This document shows, one piece after another, positions 8,345 through 17,197 of a stretch of 64,000 bases of DNA. Below the pieces are notes generated by a model. The model was not told the DNA's origin and ran no database searches. It was given only the letters and a program-made list of their open reading frames with translations. Numbering within the stretch: position 1 is the stretch's first letter; each line of letters starts with the position of its first letter. The translations under genes and the position numbers were made by a program. This DNA comes from Microbacterium neungamense (lineage in GTDB: Bacteria > Actinomycetota > Actinomycetes > Actinomycetales > Microbacteriaceae): contig NZ_CP069717.1 in the NCBI RefSeq assembly GCF_024971095.1, positions 434,001-498,000 on the forward strand, given 5' to 3'.

Positions 8345-9554
8345 GTCGATCGCCGGTCCGAGGGCCGGCGTCGATCCGCGTGCGCCGCTGCGCGTCGCGC
8401 TGATCGCGTCGTCGTTCATCCCGCACGTGGGGGGCGTGGAGACCCACGTCGCCCAGGTGGCGCAGCGCCTGCAGGACCGTGGGCACGCCGTCGAGGTCTG
8501 GACGGTGGACCGCGGCATGCGCTCCTCACGGCCGTTCCCGGTGCCGGTGCACTACCTGCCCGCGCCGTTACCCGCGCGCAGTCTCGACGGGGCGGTCCGC
8601 ACGGTGTGGTCGATGCCCCGCGCGTGGCGCGAGTGGCGACACGTGTGCCGGGCCTTCGCGCCCGAGGTGCTCGCCGTCCAGTGCTTCGGACCGAACGGCG
8701 TCTACGCGTCGGCGCTGCACCGCTCGACCGGGACGCCGCTGATGATCAGCTCGCACGGCGAGACGCTGGGCGACGACAACAACGCCTACCGATCGGCGTT
8801 CCTGCGACGCAGCCTCACCGTCGCACTCGGCCGGGCCGCGGCCGTGACGGCCCCGAGCCGCTACGTGCTCGACGACCTCCGCGCCCGGTTCGGCCTGGCC
8901 CCGGGGCTCGGACGGATCGTCGCGAACGGCGTCGATCCCGCCCTCGGCGTGCGCTCACCCGACGCCCCGCGCGAGCGGCTCGTGCTGGCGGTCGGCCGGC
9001 TCGGGCGGATGAAGGGGTTCGACCTGCTCATCGACGCCTTCGCGCAGGCCGGTCTCGCCGGCGTGCGCCTGGAGATCATCGGCGGCGGCCCCGAACGCGA
9101 CGCGCTGCACCGGCGGATCGAGGCGGCGGGCCTCGGCGACCGTGTGCGTCTCGTCGGCGAGCGGGATGCCGCCGGTGTGGCCCGCCGCATCGGCGAGGCG
9201 GCGGCGGTGGTCGTGCCCAGCCGCTCGGAGGCGTTCGGGATCGCGGCGCTGGAGGCCTGGCGCGGCGGCGCCGCCTTGGTGATGACCTCTCGCGGCGGGG
9301 GAGCCGAGCTCGTCCGCGACGGCGAGGACGCCGTCCTCGTCGACCCCACGGACACGGCGGCGCTCGCCGCGGCGATCCGCTCGGTGATGACGGACGAGGA
9401 GCGCCGGCTCTCCCTCGCCCGGCGCGGGGCGGAGCGTGTCGGCGCGTTCGGCTGGGACCGGATCGCCGAGGAGTACGAGCGGATCATGCTGCAGGTGCGC
9501 GCGCACGTCGGCTCCCCGGGCGGGCGTGCGGCAGTCGTCGGCGGCCGCGCGTGA
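8328..9554 (+). CDS. GT4-family glycosyltransferase
   Basis: A 408-residue protein. N-terminal ASSFIPHVGGVETHV is the typical acceptor-side glycine loop, followed by SSHGETLGDD. The C-terminal half has LAVGRLGRMKGFDLLIDAF and the EAFGIAALEAW donor-site motif. The chosen GTG at 8328 overlaps the kinase gene by 17 bases and leaves a 20-residue leader before the domain; later starts are possible. It is followed by a GTGA overlap with the pyruvyltransferase, so these three genes probably form one transcript with the kinase. Acceptor and donor are unknown. Confidence 0.82.
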   Translation: MTSRTESIAGPRAGVDPRAPLRVALIASSFIPHVGGVETHVAQVAQRLQDRGHAVEVWTVDRGMRSSRPFPVPVHYLPAPLPARSLDGAVRTVWSMPRAWREWRHVCRAFAPEVLAVQCFGPNGVYASALHRSTGTPLMISSHGETLGDDNNAYRSAFLRRSLTVALGRAAAVTAPSRYVLDDLRARFGLAPGLGRIVANGVDPALGVRSPDAPRERLVLAVGRLGRMKGFDLLIDAFAQAGLAGVRLEIIGGGPERDALHRRIEAAGLGDRVRLVGERDAAGVARRIGEAAAVVVPSRSEAFGIAALEAWRGGAALVMTSRGGGAELVRDGEDAVLVDPTDTAALAAAIRSVMTDEERRLSLARRGAERVGAFGWDRIAEEYERIMLQVRAHVGSPGGRAAVVGGRA

Positions 9555-10465
9555 CGCGCCCGTGGACGCCGCCCTACCACGGCGGCCTGCGGCGGAGGGG
9601 GCGTCAGCTGCGCCGGCTCGCCGAGGCGCTGGGGCAGCCGTCGGCACGATCCGGCGGTGTCATCGTGCCGACGTTCTGGTGGGACGGGCACCCGAACTTC
9701 GGCGACGACCTCACGCCGTGGCTGCTGCCGCGCTACGGCATCGTGCCTCTCTACCGCGAACCGCGCACCGCCCGCCTGGTGGGAGTGGGCAGTCTGCTCG
9801 AATTCCTCCCGGGCGGCTACAGCGGGGCGATCTGGGGCTCGGGACTGATGGGTGACGTCCGGCATCCGCTGCCGCACGCCACCGTGCTCGCCGTCCGCGG
9901 GCCGCTGACCGCCGAACGGATCGGCCTGAGCTCCGCACCCGCCTACGGCGATCCCGGGCTGCTGGTCGGCCGCCTCCTGCCGCGCCCGCCCGGCGACGGC
10001 CGCATCGCCGTCGTGCCGCACGGGCATCACCGCGCGCACCCGGGGCTCGCGGCGCTCGTCGCCGCGGCCGGGGACGGCGCGAGGGTCGTGAACGTGCACC
10101 AGCGCGCCGCACCCGCCGTGCGGGAGATCGCGGCCTCCCGCGGCGTCGTGACGACCTCGCTGCACGGCCTGGTTACCGCCGACGCCTACGGCATCCCCGC
10201 GGTGTGGACCACCCTCGACCCGCCGCTCGGCGGCGGGGACTTCAAGTTCCGCGACTACGAGGCCGCCCTCACCCCGGGGCGGACGCGGTACCGGCCGCTG
10301 GGCGGCTCCCTGGAGGATACGCTCGACGGCGCGGAGCCCGTGGACCCCGCCGCCGTGGCGGCCCTGTCGGACGGCCTGGAGGCGGCGATCACCCGGGTGC
10401 GCGGACTGCCGCTCGGCCAGAGGCCGTTCCCCGCCGGCATCCCCGCTGCACTGCGCAGCCGCTGA
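9551..10465 (+). CDS. polysaccharide pyruvyltransferase family protein
   Basis: A 304-residue protein. FWWDGHPNFGDDLTPWLL near residue 40 is the characteristic N-terminal 'NFGD' motif of the CsaB/WcaK/GumL pyruvyltransferase family, and TTSLHGLVTADAYGIPAVW near residue 198 is the conserved S-x-R/L-H-G segment. Such enzymes transfer pyruvate from phosphoenolpyruvate to a sugar, adding negative charge as a ketal. The GTG start overlaps the preceding stop (GTGA). Consistent with an acidic polymer made with UDP-glucuronate. Some family members have other roles, so substrate is inferred. Confidence 0.8.
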   Translation: MTRPWTPPYHGGLRRRGRQLRRLAEALGQPSARSGGVIVPTFWWDGHPNFGDDLTPWLLPRYGIVPLYREPRTARLVGVGSLLEFLPGGYSGAIWGSGLMGDVRHPLPHATVLAVRGPLTAERIGLSSAPAYGDPGLLVGRLLPRPPGDGRIAVVPHGHHRAHPGLAALVAAAGDGARVVNVHQRAAPAVREIAASRGVVTTSLHGLVTADAYGIPAVWTTLDPPLGGGDFKFRDYEAALTPGRTRYRPLGGSLEDTLDGAEPVDPAAVAALSDGLEAAITRVRGLPLGQRPFPAGIPAALRSR

Positions 10466-10515
10466 CGCCGACGCGCCAGCGTCCACAGTGCACCGCGGTC
10501 AGCAGCGCACCGCGG

Positions 10516-11703
10516 TCAGCGATGCAGAGCGCGCCAAGCCGCCCGCGCCACCGGGTTCCTGGACGCGGCCCGGCGCAGCTGCGCTCCCGCCGCACGCGCT
10601 CGCGCCACCACCGACCGGGCGCGGTCCGACGCGGTCCAGTGCCAGCCGATGCGCGCCGCGTACTCGCGGATCTCGCGGTCGAACGCGTCATCCGACACCA
10701 GCGCCTTCGCGATGTAGGCGTCGCGGTGCGCGAAGTACGGCTCGAGGGCGAACGTCGCCGGCACGAACTCGTGCAGATGCCCCGCCATCTCGAGCGTGAG
10801 CATCGTGCGCACGCACTTCGGGCACGCCGAGCAGTTGCGCACCCGCTCCGGGTCGTCGTCGGTGCAGACGTCGAGGTAGCGGGCCTCGGGCCTGCCCACG
10901 AGCGCCAGCGTCTTCTCCACACGGGTGAGTCCGGATCCCGCCGAGCCGATCGTCACCGCCGTGGTGGACAGCAGCGGCACGAGCATGACGTTGATGATCT
11001 CGATCTTCTCATCCAGGCGCACGTCCGGGAACGCCACCGCCGACGACAGGTGCAGCCGGCCGATGCCGGCGCCGAGCAGGTGCGGCACGGTGGCGTTGCG
11101 CATCGTCACGGACTGGATGAACCCGATCCGGGGGTAGTGCTCGTCGAGGTTGCTGTCCACGGTGAGAAACGGCAGCCCGATCTCGGCCGCCGCGCGGGCG
11201 AGCGGCGCGCACCGGGCGCGCCAGAGCGCATCGCCGTCGCGGCCGTGCGCCCCGACGCTGTTGTTCAGCAGGTGGGTGAGCCTCAGGGACGGCGCCACGT
11301 CGTCGGCCCAGTGGTACTCCGCGAGCGTGGCGAACGAGTCCACTCCGCCCGAGAACCCGGCGGCCACCCCCGGGGCCGGCGCGGCCGGCGGGGCCGTCTC
11401 GTCGGCGGCGACGCGGATGCGGTGCAGCCCGGGGTGCACGAGCGCGAGCAGCCGCTGCAGGTCGCCGTTCATCTGATGCAGCAGGCTGTCGGTCATCGTG
11501 CCGCCGACGTGCAGGTCGCGCCCCTCCTTCATCGCCGTCATCAGCAGTCCGATGGCGACGTGGTCGGCGCGATCGCCCAGCAGAGGGGCATGCACCTCGT
11601 CCACCGCGAACCACAGCGGTGCGCGGCCACTCACATCCGCGATCACCCGCACCCGGTCGCCGGTGTGCTCCGTGCGCGGGGCGGAGGTGATCATGGCGTC
11701 CAT
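10516..11703 (-). CDS. PP-loop ATPase (ExsB/QueC-like), role in polysaccharide locus unknown
   Basis: A 395-residue protein. SGGVDSFATL at residues about 117-126 is the pyrophosphate-binding PP-loop of N-type ATP pyrophosphatases, and NCSACPKCVRTML at about 289-301 is a Cys-rich, probably zinc-binding segment as in QueC. Such enzymes adenylate a carboxyl or carbonyl before attack by an amine. No queuosine genes are nearby; the neighbours make polysaccharide, so amidation of a uronic acid is possible (inference). The ATG at 11703 has CATAAT six bases upstream and no Shine-Dalgarno, indicating a leaderless transcript. Confidence 0.7.
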   Translation of the reverse strand: MDAMITSAPRTEHTGDRVRVIADVSGRAPLWFAVDEVHAPLLGDRADHVAIGLLMTAMKEGRDLHVGGTMTDSLLHQMNGDLQRLLALVHPGLHRIRVAADETAPPAAPAPGVAAGFSGGVDSFATLAEYHWADDVAPSLRLTHLLNNSVGAHGRDGDALWRARCAPLARAAAEIGLPFLTVDSNLDEHYPRIGFIQSVTMRNATVPHLLGAGIGRLHLSSAVAFPDVRLDEKIEIINVMLVPLLSTTAVTIGSAGSGLTRVEKTLALVGRPEARYLDVCTDDDPERVRNCSACPKCVRTMLTLEMAGHLHEFVPATFALEPYFAHRDAYIAKALVSDDAFDREIREYAARIGWHWTASDRARSVVARARAAGAQLRRAASRNPVARAAWRALHR

Positions 11704-11756
11704 GCACTCATTATGCGGCCGGCGGCGGGCTCGTCGGGCCGGTCGCGGGTTCGTGC

Positions 11757-12815
11757 TCAGACGGAGTCCCAGATGCGGGCGTGGGCGAGGGCGCTGCGCT
11801 CCCACGTGAAGGCGCCCGCGTGCTCCCTGGCATCCCGCAGCATCCCCGCCAGCGATGCGCGGTCCGCGGTGGCGTCGATCAGGCCGGCCGCGATCGATGC
11901 GGCATCCGGCTCGACCATGACGGCGTGACCCGATGCCACCTCGGGGAGGCTGCTCGTGTTCGCCACGACCGCCGGGACGTTCGCCGCCATCGCCTCGAGC
12001 ACGGGCAGGCCGAATCCCTCATACAGGGAGGGCACCACGACCGCGCTCGCCGCGGCGACCAGCCCTGGCATCAGGTCGTCCGGCACGCGGCCGAGCAGGA
12101 CGGCCCCTGGCATGCCCTCGAAGAGCGCGGTGCGGCGCGGGTGCGGCGGCCCGGCCAGCACCAGGGTGTGCTCGGGGCGCTCCCGGTGCACGCGCGGCCA
12201 CGCCTCCGCGAGCGCGCCGAGGTTCTTCCGCTCGGCGGCGCCGCCCGCGTGCAGGACGTACGGCCGCCGCACGCCCAGTCGCGCCAGCGCGTCGTCGTCG
12301 AGCGGAGCCGCATCGAAGTAGCGCGCATCGACGCCGTTGTGCACGACATGCGGATGCCGGATGCCGATCACCTCCACGGCCTCGCGGGCGCTGAACTCCG
12401 AGACGCAGATGACGGCGGCGGCCCGACGGAGCTCCTCGACGGCGGCGGGCACCGGCGTGGACTCGTCGGAGAACCGCCACGCCACGACGTCGTGCAGCGT
12501 CACCACGTCGGCGTGCGGCGAGGGTGGCAGCTCGAGCCCCATCCGGTGCGAGACGGCGTCGCCGGCGAACAGCATCCGCCCGATCTCGCGGCGCACGGCG
12601 ACCGGGGCGCGGGCGACGACACGCATCGGCAGGCGCCGTGTACCGGGCAGAGGGGAGCGCAGCGATCGGACCACGAGCTCCCGCACCCGCCAGGACGCCG
12701 TGGACGTCTCGCGGAGAGCGTCCGCGGCGTGGGCGATGATCCGACGCTCGTACGCCTGCGCGCCCATCGGCGTCGGCGTGGCGATCGTGGCGATGCTCAG
12801 CCGCGGGGTGCTCAT
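11757..12815 (-). CDS. GT4-family glycosyltransferase
   Basis: A 352-residue GT-B enzyme. TLHDVVAWRF and VICVSEFSAREAVEVIG lie in the acceptor half; YVLHAGGAAERKNLGALAEAW and YEGFGLPVLEAMAANVPAV in the donor half, the latter with the two conserved Glu residues. The pattern resembles WbaZ/MtfB-like mannosyl- or rhamnosyltransferases. The ATG overlaps the stop of the GT2 gene upstream (ATGA), so the two are co-translated. It is the last gene of a leftward run 13663 to 11757. Confidence 0.85.
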   Translation of the reverse strand: MSTPRLSIATIATPTPMGAQAYERRIIAHAADALRETSTASWRVRELVVRSLRSPLPGTRRLPMRVVARAPVAVRREIGRMLFAGDAVSHRMGLELPPSPHADVVTLHDVVAWRFSDESTPVPAAVEELRRAAAVICVSEFSAREAVEVIGIRHPHVVHNGVDARYFDAAPLDDDALARLGVRRPYVLHAGGAAERKNLGALAEAWPRVHRERPEHTLVLAGPPHPRRTALFEGMPGAVLLGRVPDDLMPGLVAAASAVVVPSLYEGFGLPVLEAMAANVPAVVANTSSLPEVASGHAVMVEPDAASIAAGLIDATADRASLAGMLRDAREHAGAFTWERSALAHARIWDSV

Positions 12816-13663
12816 GATCGCCGGCCGGGCCGCAGCCGTCGCAGCATCCGCGCCGCGCGACCGAGCAGCCGGTTCAGCCCGCCGAAGCGGCGTTCCAGCA
12901 CATCGAGCCGGGCGGCGTGCTGGTCGCGCTCCGCCCGGACCCGCCAGTACCTCGCCATGATCTCCTCGACGTGCGCGCCCCAGATGCCGGCGTTCCGGCG
13001 CACCACATCGAGATCGCGCGCGATCCTGTCCTCGGGGGAGGTGCGTGCGGTGACCTGCCCCCGGTGGCGGCGGTACTCGTAGAGCGGCTGGTGCACGACT
13101 GCGGCCCGCCGGCCGGCGGCGAGCAGGCGCACCCAGAACTCCCAGTCCTCCCCGAAGGGTATGTCGGTGTCGAATCCCCCGAGAGCGGCCCAGTCCTCCT
13201 TGCGGAAGGCGGATGCCCCGGGGATGACGTTGCCGAACAGGAGGTCGACGACGCCGTCGACCTCCGGCAGCCGCTGGACCGCCTCCAGACGTCCGAAGAA
13301 GCGCAGGTCGATCGAGACGACCCCGATCCCGGGGTCGGAGTCGAGCACCCGGACGACCTCGGCAGCCAGGCCGGGCAGGATGCGGTCGTCGCTGCCGACC
13401 GGCATCACGTACTCGGTCTCGAGCGCCTCGATGCCGGTGTTCATCGCCGCGCTGACACCGCGGTTCTCGGGATGCCGGATCACCCGCACGCCGCGCTCCG
13501 CCCACCGCTTCAGGGCGGCGAGCGTCCCCGCATCCGTCGACCCGTCGTCGACCACGACGATCGGGCAGGCCACGCTCTGCGACCGGACCGAGGCGAGGCA
13601 CTCGTCGATGTAGGCGCCGTCGGTCTGATAGACCGGGATGACGAACCCCAGCGTTCCGGTCAT
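12812..13663 (-). CDS. GT2-family glycosyltransferase
   Basis: A 283-residue GT-A enzyme. FVIPVYQTD near residue 6, VVVDDGSTDAGT near 35 and the metal/donor site DDR in MPVGSDDRILPG near 83 identify family GT2; IPFGEDWEFWVRL is the conserved ED motif. The C-terminal 60 residues are helical and basic. The ATG at 13663 has a strong GGGGAGGAG ribosome site 6 bases upstream. Coupled to the GT4 gene downstream through ATGA. Confidence 0.85.
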   Translation of the reverse strand: MTGTLGFVIPVYQTDGAYIDECLASVRSQSVACPIVVVDDGSTDAGTLAALKRWAERGVRVIRHPENRGVSAAMNTGIEALETEYVMPVGSDDRILPGLAAEVVRVLDSDPGIGVVSIDLRFFGRLEAVQRLPEVDGVVDLLFGNVIPGASAFRKEDWAALGGFDTDIPFGEDWEFWVRLLAAGRRAAVVHQPLYEYRRHRGQVTARTSPEDRIARDLDVVRRNAGIWGAHVEEIMARYWRVRAERDQHAARLDVLERRFGGLNRLLGRAARMLRRLRPGRRS

Positions 13664-13736
13664 CGATGCTCCTCCCCGGGCACAGTCTATGTCCAGCGCA
13701 CCGGCCGGCAAGGGGTGCGCGAACCGCTGCGCGGGG

Positions 13737-14708
13737 TCAGCGAGAGGGCGCGGAGCCGCCGCCGAGCGCGGCACGGATGCGGTCGGCCTCCCGCCCGCTC
13801 CGCTCCGGCGGGAGAGGACCGAACCGCGCCTGCCGGATCGCGGCGCCCGCTCCCCACGCGATGCCGAGGAGCGTGACTCCCAGCCTCTGCAGGCGGCGCA
13901 CGACGCCCCCGGCGTCGCCGATCGCGCGCAGCTCGGCGCCGATCCAGCGGCGCAGCAGAGGGGAGCGCAGACCGTCGTGCCGGGCGAGCATGACCATGTG
14001 GTTGCGGCGGCCGTACAGCTTGTAGCGCGTGTCGAAGCGGCGGCCCTTCACGTGCGGGGCGGGGAGGTGATCGACGACGGCGTCCGGGACGAACACGGTC
14101 CGCCCGCCTGCGCGCTTGACCCGCAGGAACATGTCGGTGTCCTCCCGCATCGCGGTGCCCGGGTAGTCGTCGCGGAACCCGCCGAGCCGGGCCAGCATCT
14201 CGCGGCGGAACGACATGTTCGCCCCGATGCCGTGGTCGACCTCGACGATGCCGTCGGAGAGGGCCGCGAACCCGGCGGTCAGCGTGCCGTCGTCCCGGAG
14301 CCGCCCGATCGGGGCGTCGTACCGCTCCTCGCCGGGCAGCAGGTTGCGGGTGCGGCCGGCGACGGCATCCGGCCTGGGCGTGGTCGCATAGGCCGCCAGC
14401 AGCGCGGTGGCCCAGCCGGGCGCGACGACGACGTCGTCGTCGAGGAAGGCGATCACGTCCCCCCGGGCGTGCAGCAGCGCCTCGTTGCGGGAGCGGGTCA
14501 TCCATCCTGCGAGCCCGGGCCGGTGCAGATAGGTCGCCCCCGGGAACGCCGCCTCGGCCGCAGCGCCGTCGTGGTGGGCCGAGGCGTCGACGACGATCAC
14601 CTCGTGGCCGTCGCCGAGGGCGGCGGCCAGCGACGCCAGGCAGCGCACCAGGAAGGCCGGCCGCTCGTAGGTGACGACGCAGACGCTGAGAGCACACGGG
14701 GCCGACAT
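13737..14708 (-). CDS. GT2-family glycosyltransferase
   Basis: A 323-residue GT-A enzyme. SVCVVTYERPAFL near residue 8, VIVVDAS near 36, the FLDDDVVVAPGW metal site near 84 and MREDTDMFLRVKRAG near 190 are GT2 signatures; the order and the ED motif resemble rhamnosyl- or galactosyltransferases. The start ATG at 14708 has TAGGCT seven bases upstream (14716-14721 reverse), so it is probably leaderless. An IS110-family element begins about 40 bases further upstream, so any longer promoter may be displaced. Confidence 0.85.
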   Translation of the reverse strand: MSAPCALSVCVVTYERPAFLVRCLASLAAALGDGHEVIVVDASAHHDGAAAEAAFPGATYLHRPGLAGWMTRSRNEALLHARGDVIAFLDDDVVVAPGWATALLAAYATTPRPDAVAGRTRNLLPGEERYDAPIGRLRDDGTLTAGFAALSDGIVEVDHGIGANMSFRREMLARLGGFRDDYPGTAMREDTDMFLRVKRAGGRTVFVPDAVVDHLPAPHVKGRRFDTRYKLYGRRNHMVMLARHDGLRSPLLRRWIGAELRAIGDAGGVVRRLQRLGVTLLGIAWGAGAAIRQARFGPLPPERSGREADRIRAALGGGSAPSR

Positions 14709-14750
14709 GAGGCTCAGCCTAGACGATATGAGCCTTCGGTCCTCTTGAGG

Positions 14751-14828
14751 CTGGGGCCTCGATTCGCGTAAGCGTGGGTTGCCAGCCTGTGGGGGCTGGC
14801 CTATCCGACAGGCGAATGGAGGCCCCAG
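14751..14828 (+). promoter_or_regulatory. leader hairpin enclosing the transposase ribosome site
   Basis: CTGGGGCCTCGATTCG (14751-14766) pairs with CGAATGGAGGCCCCAG (14813-14828) with one mismatch. The right arm contains the GGAGG that serves the TTG start at 14829. A second hairpin, GCCAGCC and GGCTGGC, sits inside at 14781-14800. Transcripts entering from outside would hide the ribosome site, as in leaders of other insertion sequences; part of a bridge RNA is the alternative. Confidence 0.6.
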
Positions 14829-15907
14829 TTGATTTCTCAGCGTACGAGCGTCGGGCTGGATGTGCACGCGCGGAGCGTGTTCGCAGCCGCGATCGATGAG
14901 CGGACTGGTGAGGTGATCCGGCGACGATTCGGGTACGACCCTGCCGGCGTTGTGGCCTGGGTGCGCTCCTTGCCGCAGCCGACGACGGTGACCTACGAGG
15001 CCGGTCCGACGGGTTCGCGTTGGCGCGGCTGTTCGAGGCGGCCGGGATCACATGCCTGGTCGCGGCGCCGTCGAAGCTGCAACGACCGACCGGTGACCGG
15101 GTCAAGACGGACGCGCGGGACGCGTTGCATCTGGCGCGGCTGCTGCGGTTGGACGAGATCGTCGCGGTCCGCGTGCCCTCGATCGAGCAAGAGACCGCGC
15201 GAGATCTGGTCCGCGCCCGTGAGGACAACCGCGGCGAGCTGATGGCTGCTCGACACCGGCTCTCGAAGCTGTTGCTGCGTCACGGGATCATCTACGACGG
15301 CAAAGCGTGGACGGGCGCGCACGACGCATGGTTGCGTCGACACCGGTTCGAGCACCCCGGTCTGCAGGCGGCGTTCGACGCGGACTACGAGGCCGTCCAG
15401 CAGGTCGGAGCGCGCAAGGATCGCTTGGACAGGCTGATCGAGCAGATGGCGGCCAGCAGCGAGTATTCGGGCGTGGTGCGACGACTGGGTTGCTTGCGCG
15501 GGATATCCACGCTGACCGCGTTCGCGTTGGCGGTCGAGATCGGCGACTGGGACAGATTCACCGGCTCAACGATCGGCGCGTTCCTCGGACTGGTGCCGTC
15601 CGAGTACTCCTCCGGGCAGTCTCGGGTGCAGGGCTCGATCACCAAGACCGGCAACACCCACGCCCGCCGGCTGCTCGTCGAAGCGGCCTGGCATCACCGC
15701 AAACCGTATCGTCCGGGCGCGGTCATGCAGACCCGATGGGCCCAAGCCCCCAGCATCGCCGTCGCTCGCGGGGACGCCGGCAACCATCGGCTGCATCGAA
15801 AGTGGCAACAGTTCACCACCCGCAAGAAGCGTCCCGTGATCGCGAACGTCGCCGTCGCCCGCGAACTCGCAGGCTGGTGCTGGTCCTTGGCCGTCATGCC
15901 CGACTGA
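14829..15907 (+). pseudogene. IS110-family transposase, frameshifted
   Basis: The first part (TTG 14829) reads SVGLDVHARSVFAAAID, the DEDD RuvC-like start with its first Asp, and continues to TYEAGPTG. Similarity then resumes in the -1 frame as FALARLFEAAG through KTDARDALHLARLL, and on to the Tnp_20 region with GLVPSEYSSGQ and TKTGNTHARRLLVEAAW (catalytic Ser region of IS110 recombinases). The shift lies at ACGGGTTC (about 15009-15016), where one G appears lost. No slippery heptamer is visible. The combined length, about 360 residues, is normal. Inactive unless the base is a sequencing error. Confidence 0.85.
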
Positions 15908-16138
15908 CAGCCGACCCGACCGGTCGGCGGCGGCCGTGGACGACGATGACGGCACCGCGAGGAGCGACCCGCGATACAGCTATGAGCAGCCCCCGACAGG
16001 CGACGCTCGACTCTAGACAAGCGGTCCCGCTCCAGCCGAAAAGCACGTCCTGCGGTAACCAACCCGCGCATATCAGTCTGACCGCGCGTCGCCAACGACA
16101 CGCTCGTCACCCTCGAACGCGACGCCGCCGGCCCAACG
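15908..16138. other. noncoding right flank of the IS110 element
   Basis: No gene is supported here. In IS1111-like members of the family the bridge RNA lies downstream of the transposase, so this is one candidate position. Only short inverted repeats such as GACCGGTC are visible by eye. Confidence 0.4.
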
Positions 16139-16176
16139 AAAGAGCACCCGGAGCTCGATCACTCCGGGTGCTCTTT
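16139..16176. terminator. strong bidirectional terminator hairpin
   Basis: AAAGAGCACCCGGAG (16139-16153) and CTCCGGGTGCTCTTT (16162-16176) are perfect complements with an 8-base loop. With A residues on one side and T on the other, it can act on both strands. It may insulate the element from the GT2 gene at 16256. Confidence 0.8.
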
Positions 16177-16255
16177 CCCCTGCCACTTGACAGGGATCAG
16201 TCACATATCAGCTGTAGGCTCGCCGCAGGATCGGCCTGGGGAGGTGCGGGGCAGG

Positions 16256-17197
16256 ATGGACCGTTCGGTGACCGTGATCATCCCGACCAACCGCGGCGGC
16301 GCCTACCTCGAGGAGGCGGTCGCATCCGTGCGCGCGCAGACCTCGCCCGTGCACGAGATCCTTCTCGTCGACGACGGCTCACCCGCGCCCGGTCTCGCGC
16401 ACACCGCCGCCCGGCTCGGCCTGCGGTACCTGCGGCAGGAGGCCTCCGGGCTGTCGGTCGCGCGCAACAACGGCGCCGAGCACGCAGAGGGGGAGTGGAT
16501 CGCCTACCTGGACGACGACGACGTCTGGCATCCGGAGCGGATCGCGGCCCAGCAGCGGGCGCTCGACGCGATGCCGGAGGCGATCGCCTCGTGCACCGGC
16601 GGCTGGTACATGGATGCCGACGGGGTGCGGTTCGGCGACGGCTGGGGAGCGCCGCAGGCGACAGCGGAGCGGATGATCGCGTACGACGCGGTGCCGCCGC
16701 GGATCACCACGCTGCTGATCCGTCGCGACGCGTACCGCCGGGTGGGCGGATGCCGCACGGCGATGGAGCCCGCGGAGGACAACGACCTCATCCAGCGCCT
16801 CCTGCAGATCGGTGAGTTCGCGTGCGTGGACCGGCAGCTGGTCGGCTACCGCCGTCATCGGGGCAACGTCACCCAGCGCGGCCTCGCCGGGCGGGAGGCG
16901 AACCGCCGCGTCCTGACCGACCTGCTGGCCACCGCCGAGGACCCGCGCCTGGCGGCCCTGCTGCGCCGCCATCGCCGCGCGTTCCGGCGGTACGCCGCGG
17001 CGGAGAACCTCGGCGAGTTCCTCAGCGCGACCCGGCGCCGTGAGCGCGGCTACGCCCTGCGGATCTCCTGGTGGGGCATCCGGCACGTGCCCCTGGACTC
17101 GGTGCGCGCGGTGTTCGCACGGGCCCGCCGCGCGCGGCAGCGGGTTCGGTCGGGTCAGGCGAACCCGTCCAGGGCGGTCCACGACGGGTCGAGCTGA
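16256..17197 (+). CDS. GT2-family glycosyltransferase
   Basis: A 313-residue GT-A enzyme. VTVIIPTNRGG near residue 5, ILLVDDGSPAPG near 36, ASGLSVARNNGAEHAEGEWIA and the YLDDDDVWHPER metal site near 85, and MEPAEDNDLIQRLL near 170 are GT2 features. The ATG at 16256 follows GGGGCAGG; the upstream stretch contains CTGGGGA at 16236-16242, the motif shared with other genes of the locus. The last 43 bases overlap the convergent GT11-like gene. Donor and acceptor are unknown. Confidence 0.85.
   Translation: MDRSVTVIIPTNRGGAYLEEAVASVRAQTSPVHEILLVDDGSPAPGLAHTAARLGLRYLRQEASGLSVARNNGAEHAEGEWIAYLDDDDVWHPERIAAQQRALDAMPEAIASCTGGWYMDADGVRFGDGWGAPQATAERMIAYDAVPPRITTLLIRRDAYRRVGGCRTAMEPAEDNDLIQRLLQIGEFACVDRQLVGYRRHRGNVTQRGLAGREANRRVLTDLLATAEDPRLAALLRRHRRAFRRYAAAENLGEFLSATRRRERGYALRISWWGIRHVPLDSVRAVFARARRARQRVRSGQANPSRAVHDGSS

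Larger units (their letters stand above)
14740..16205 (+). mobile_element. IS110-family insertion element (boundaries approximate)
   Basis: Contains a DEDD-type transposase read in two frames (14829-15907), a structured leader on the left and about 290 noncoding bases on the right. IS110 elements lack clear terminal inverted repeats and make little or no target duplication, so the ends are not fixed here; the right end probably lies near CACTTGACAGG at 16184-16194. Members of this family carry a noncoding bridge RNA in one flank, so either flank may encode it. The element sits between divergently oriented GT2 genes of the polysaccharide locus. Confidence 0.75.

Noticed and set aside
15000..15020. 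Programmed -1 frameshift in the IS110 transposase
   Set aside because: No slippery heptamer or downstream structure is visible, and programmed frameshifting is not usual in this family; simple base loss is likelier.
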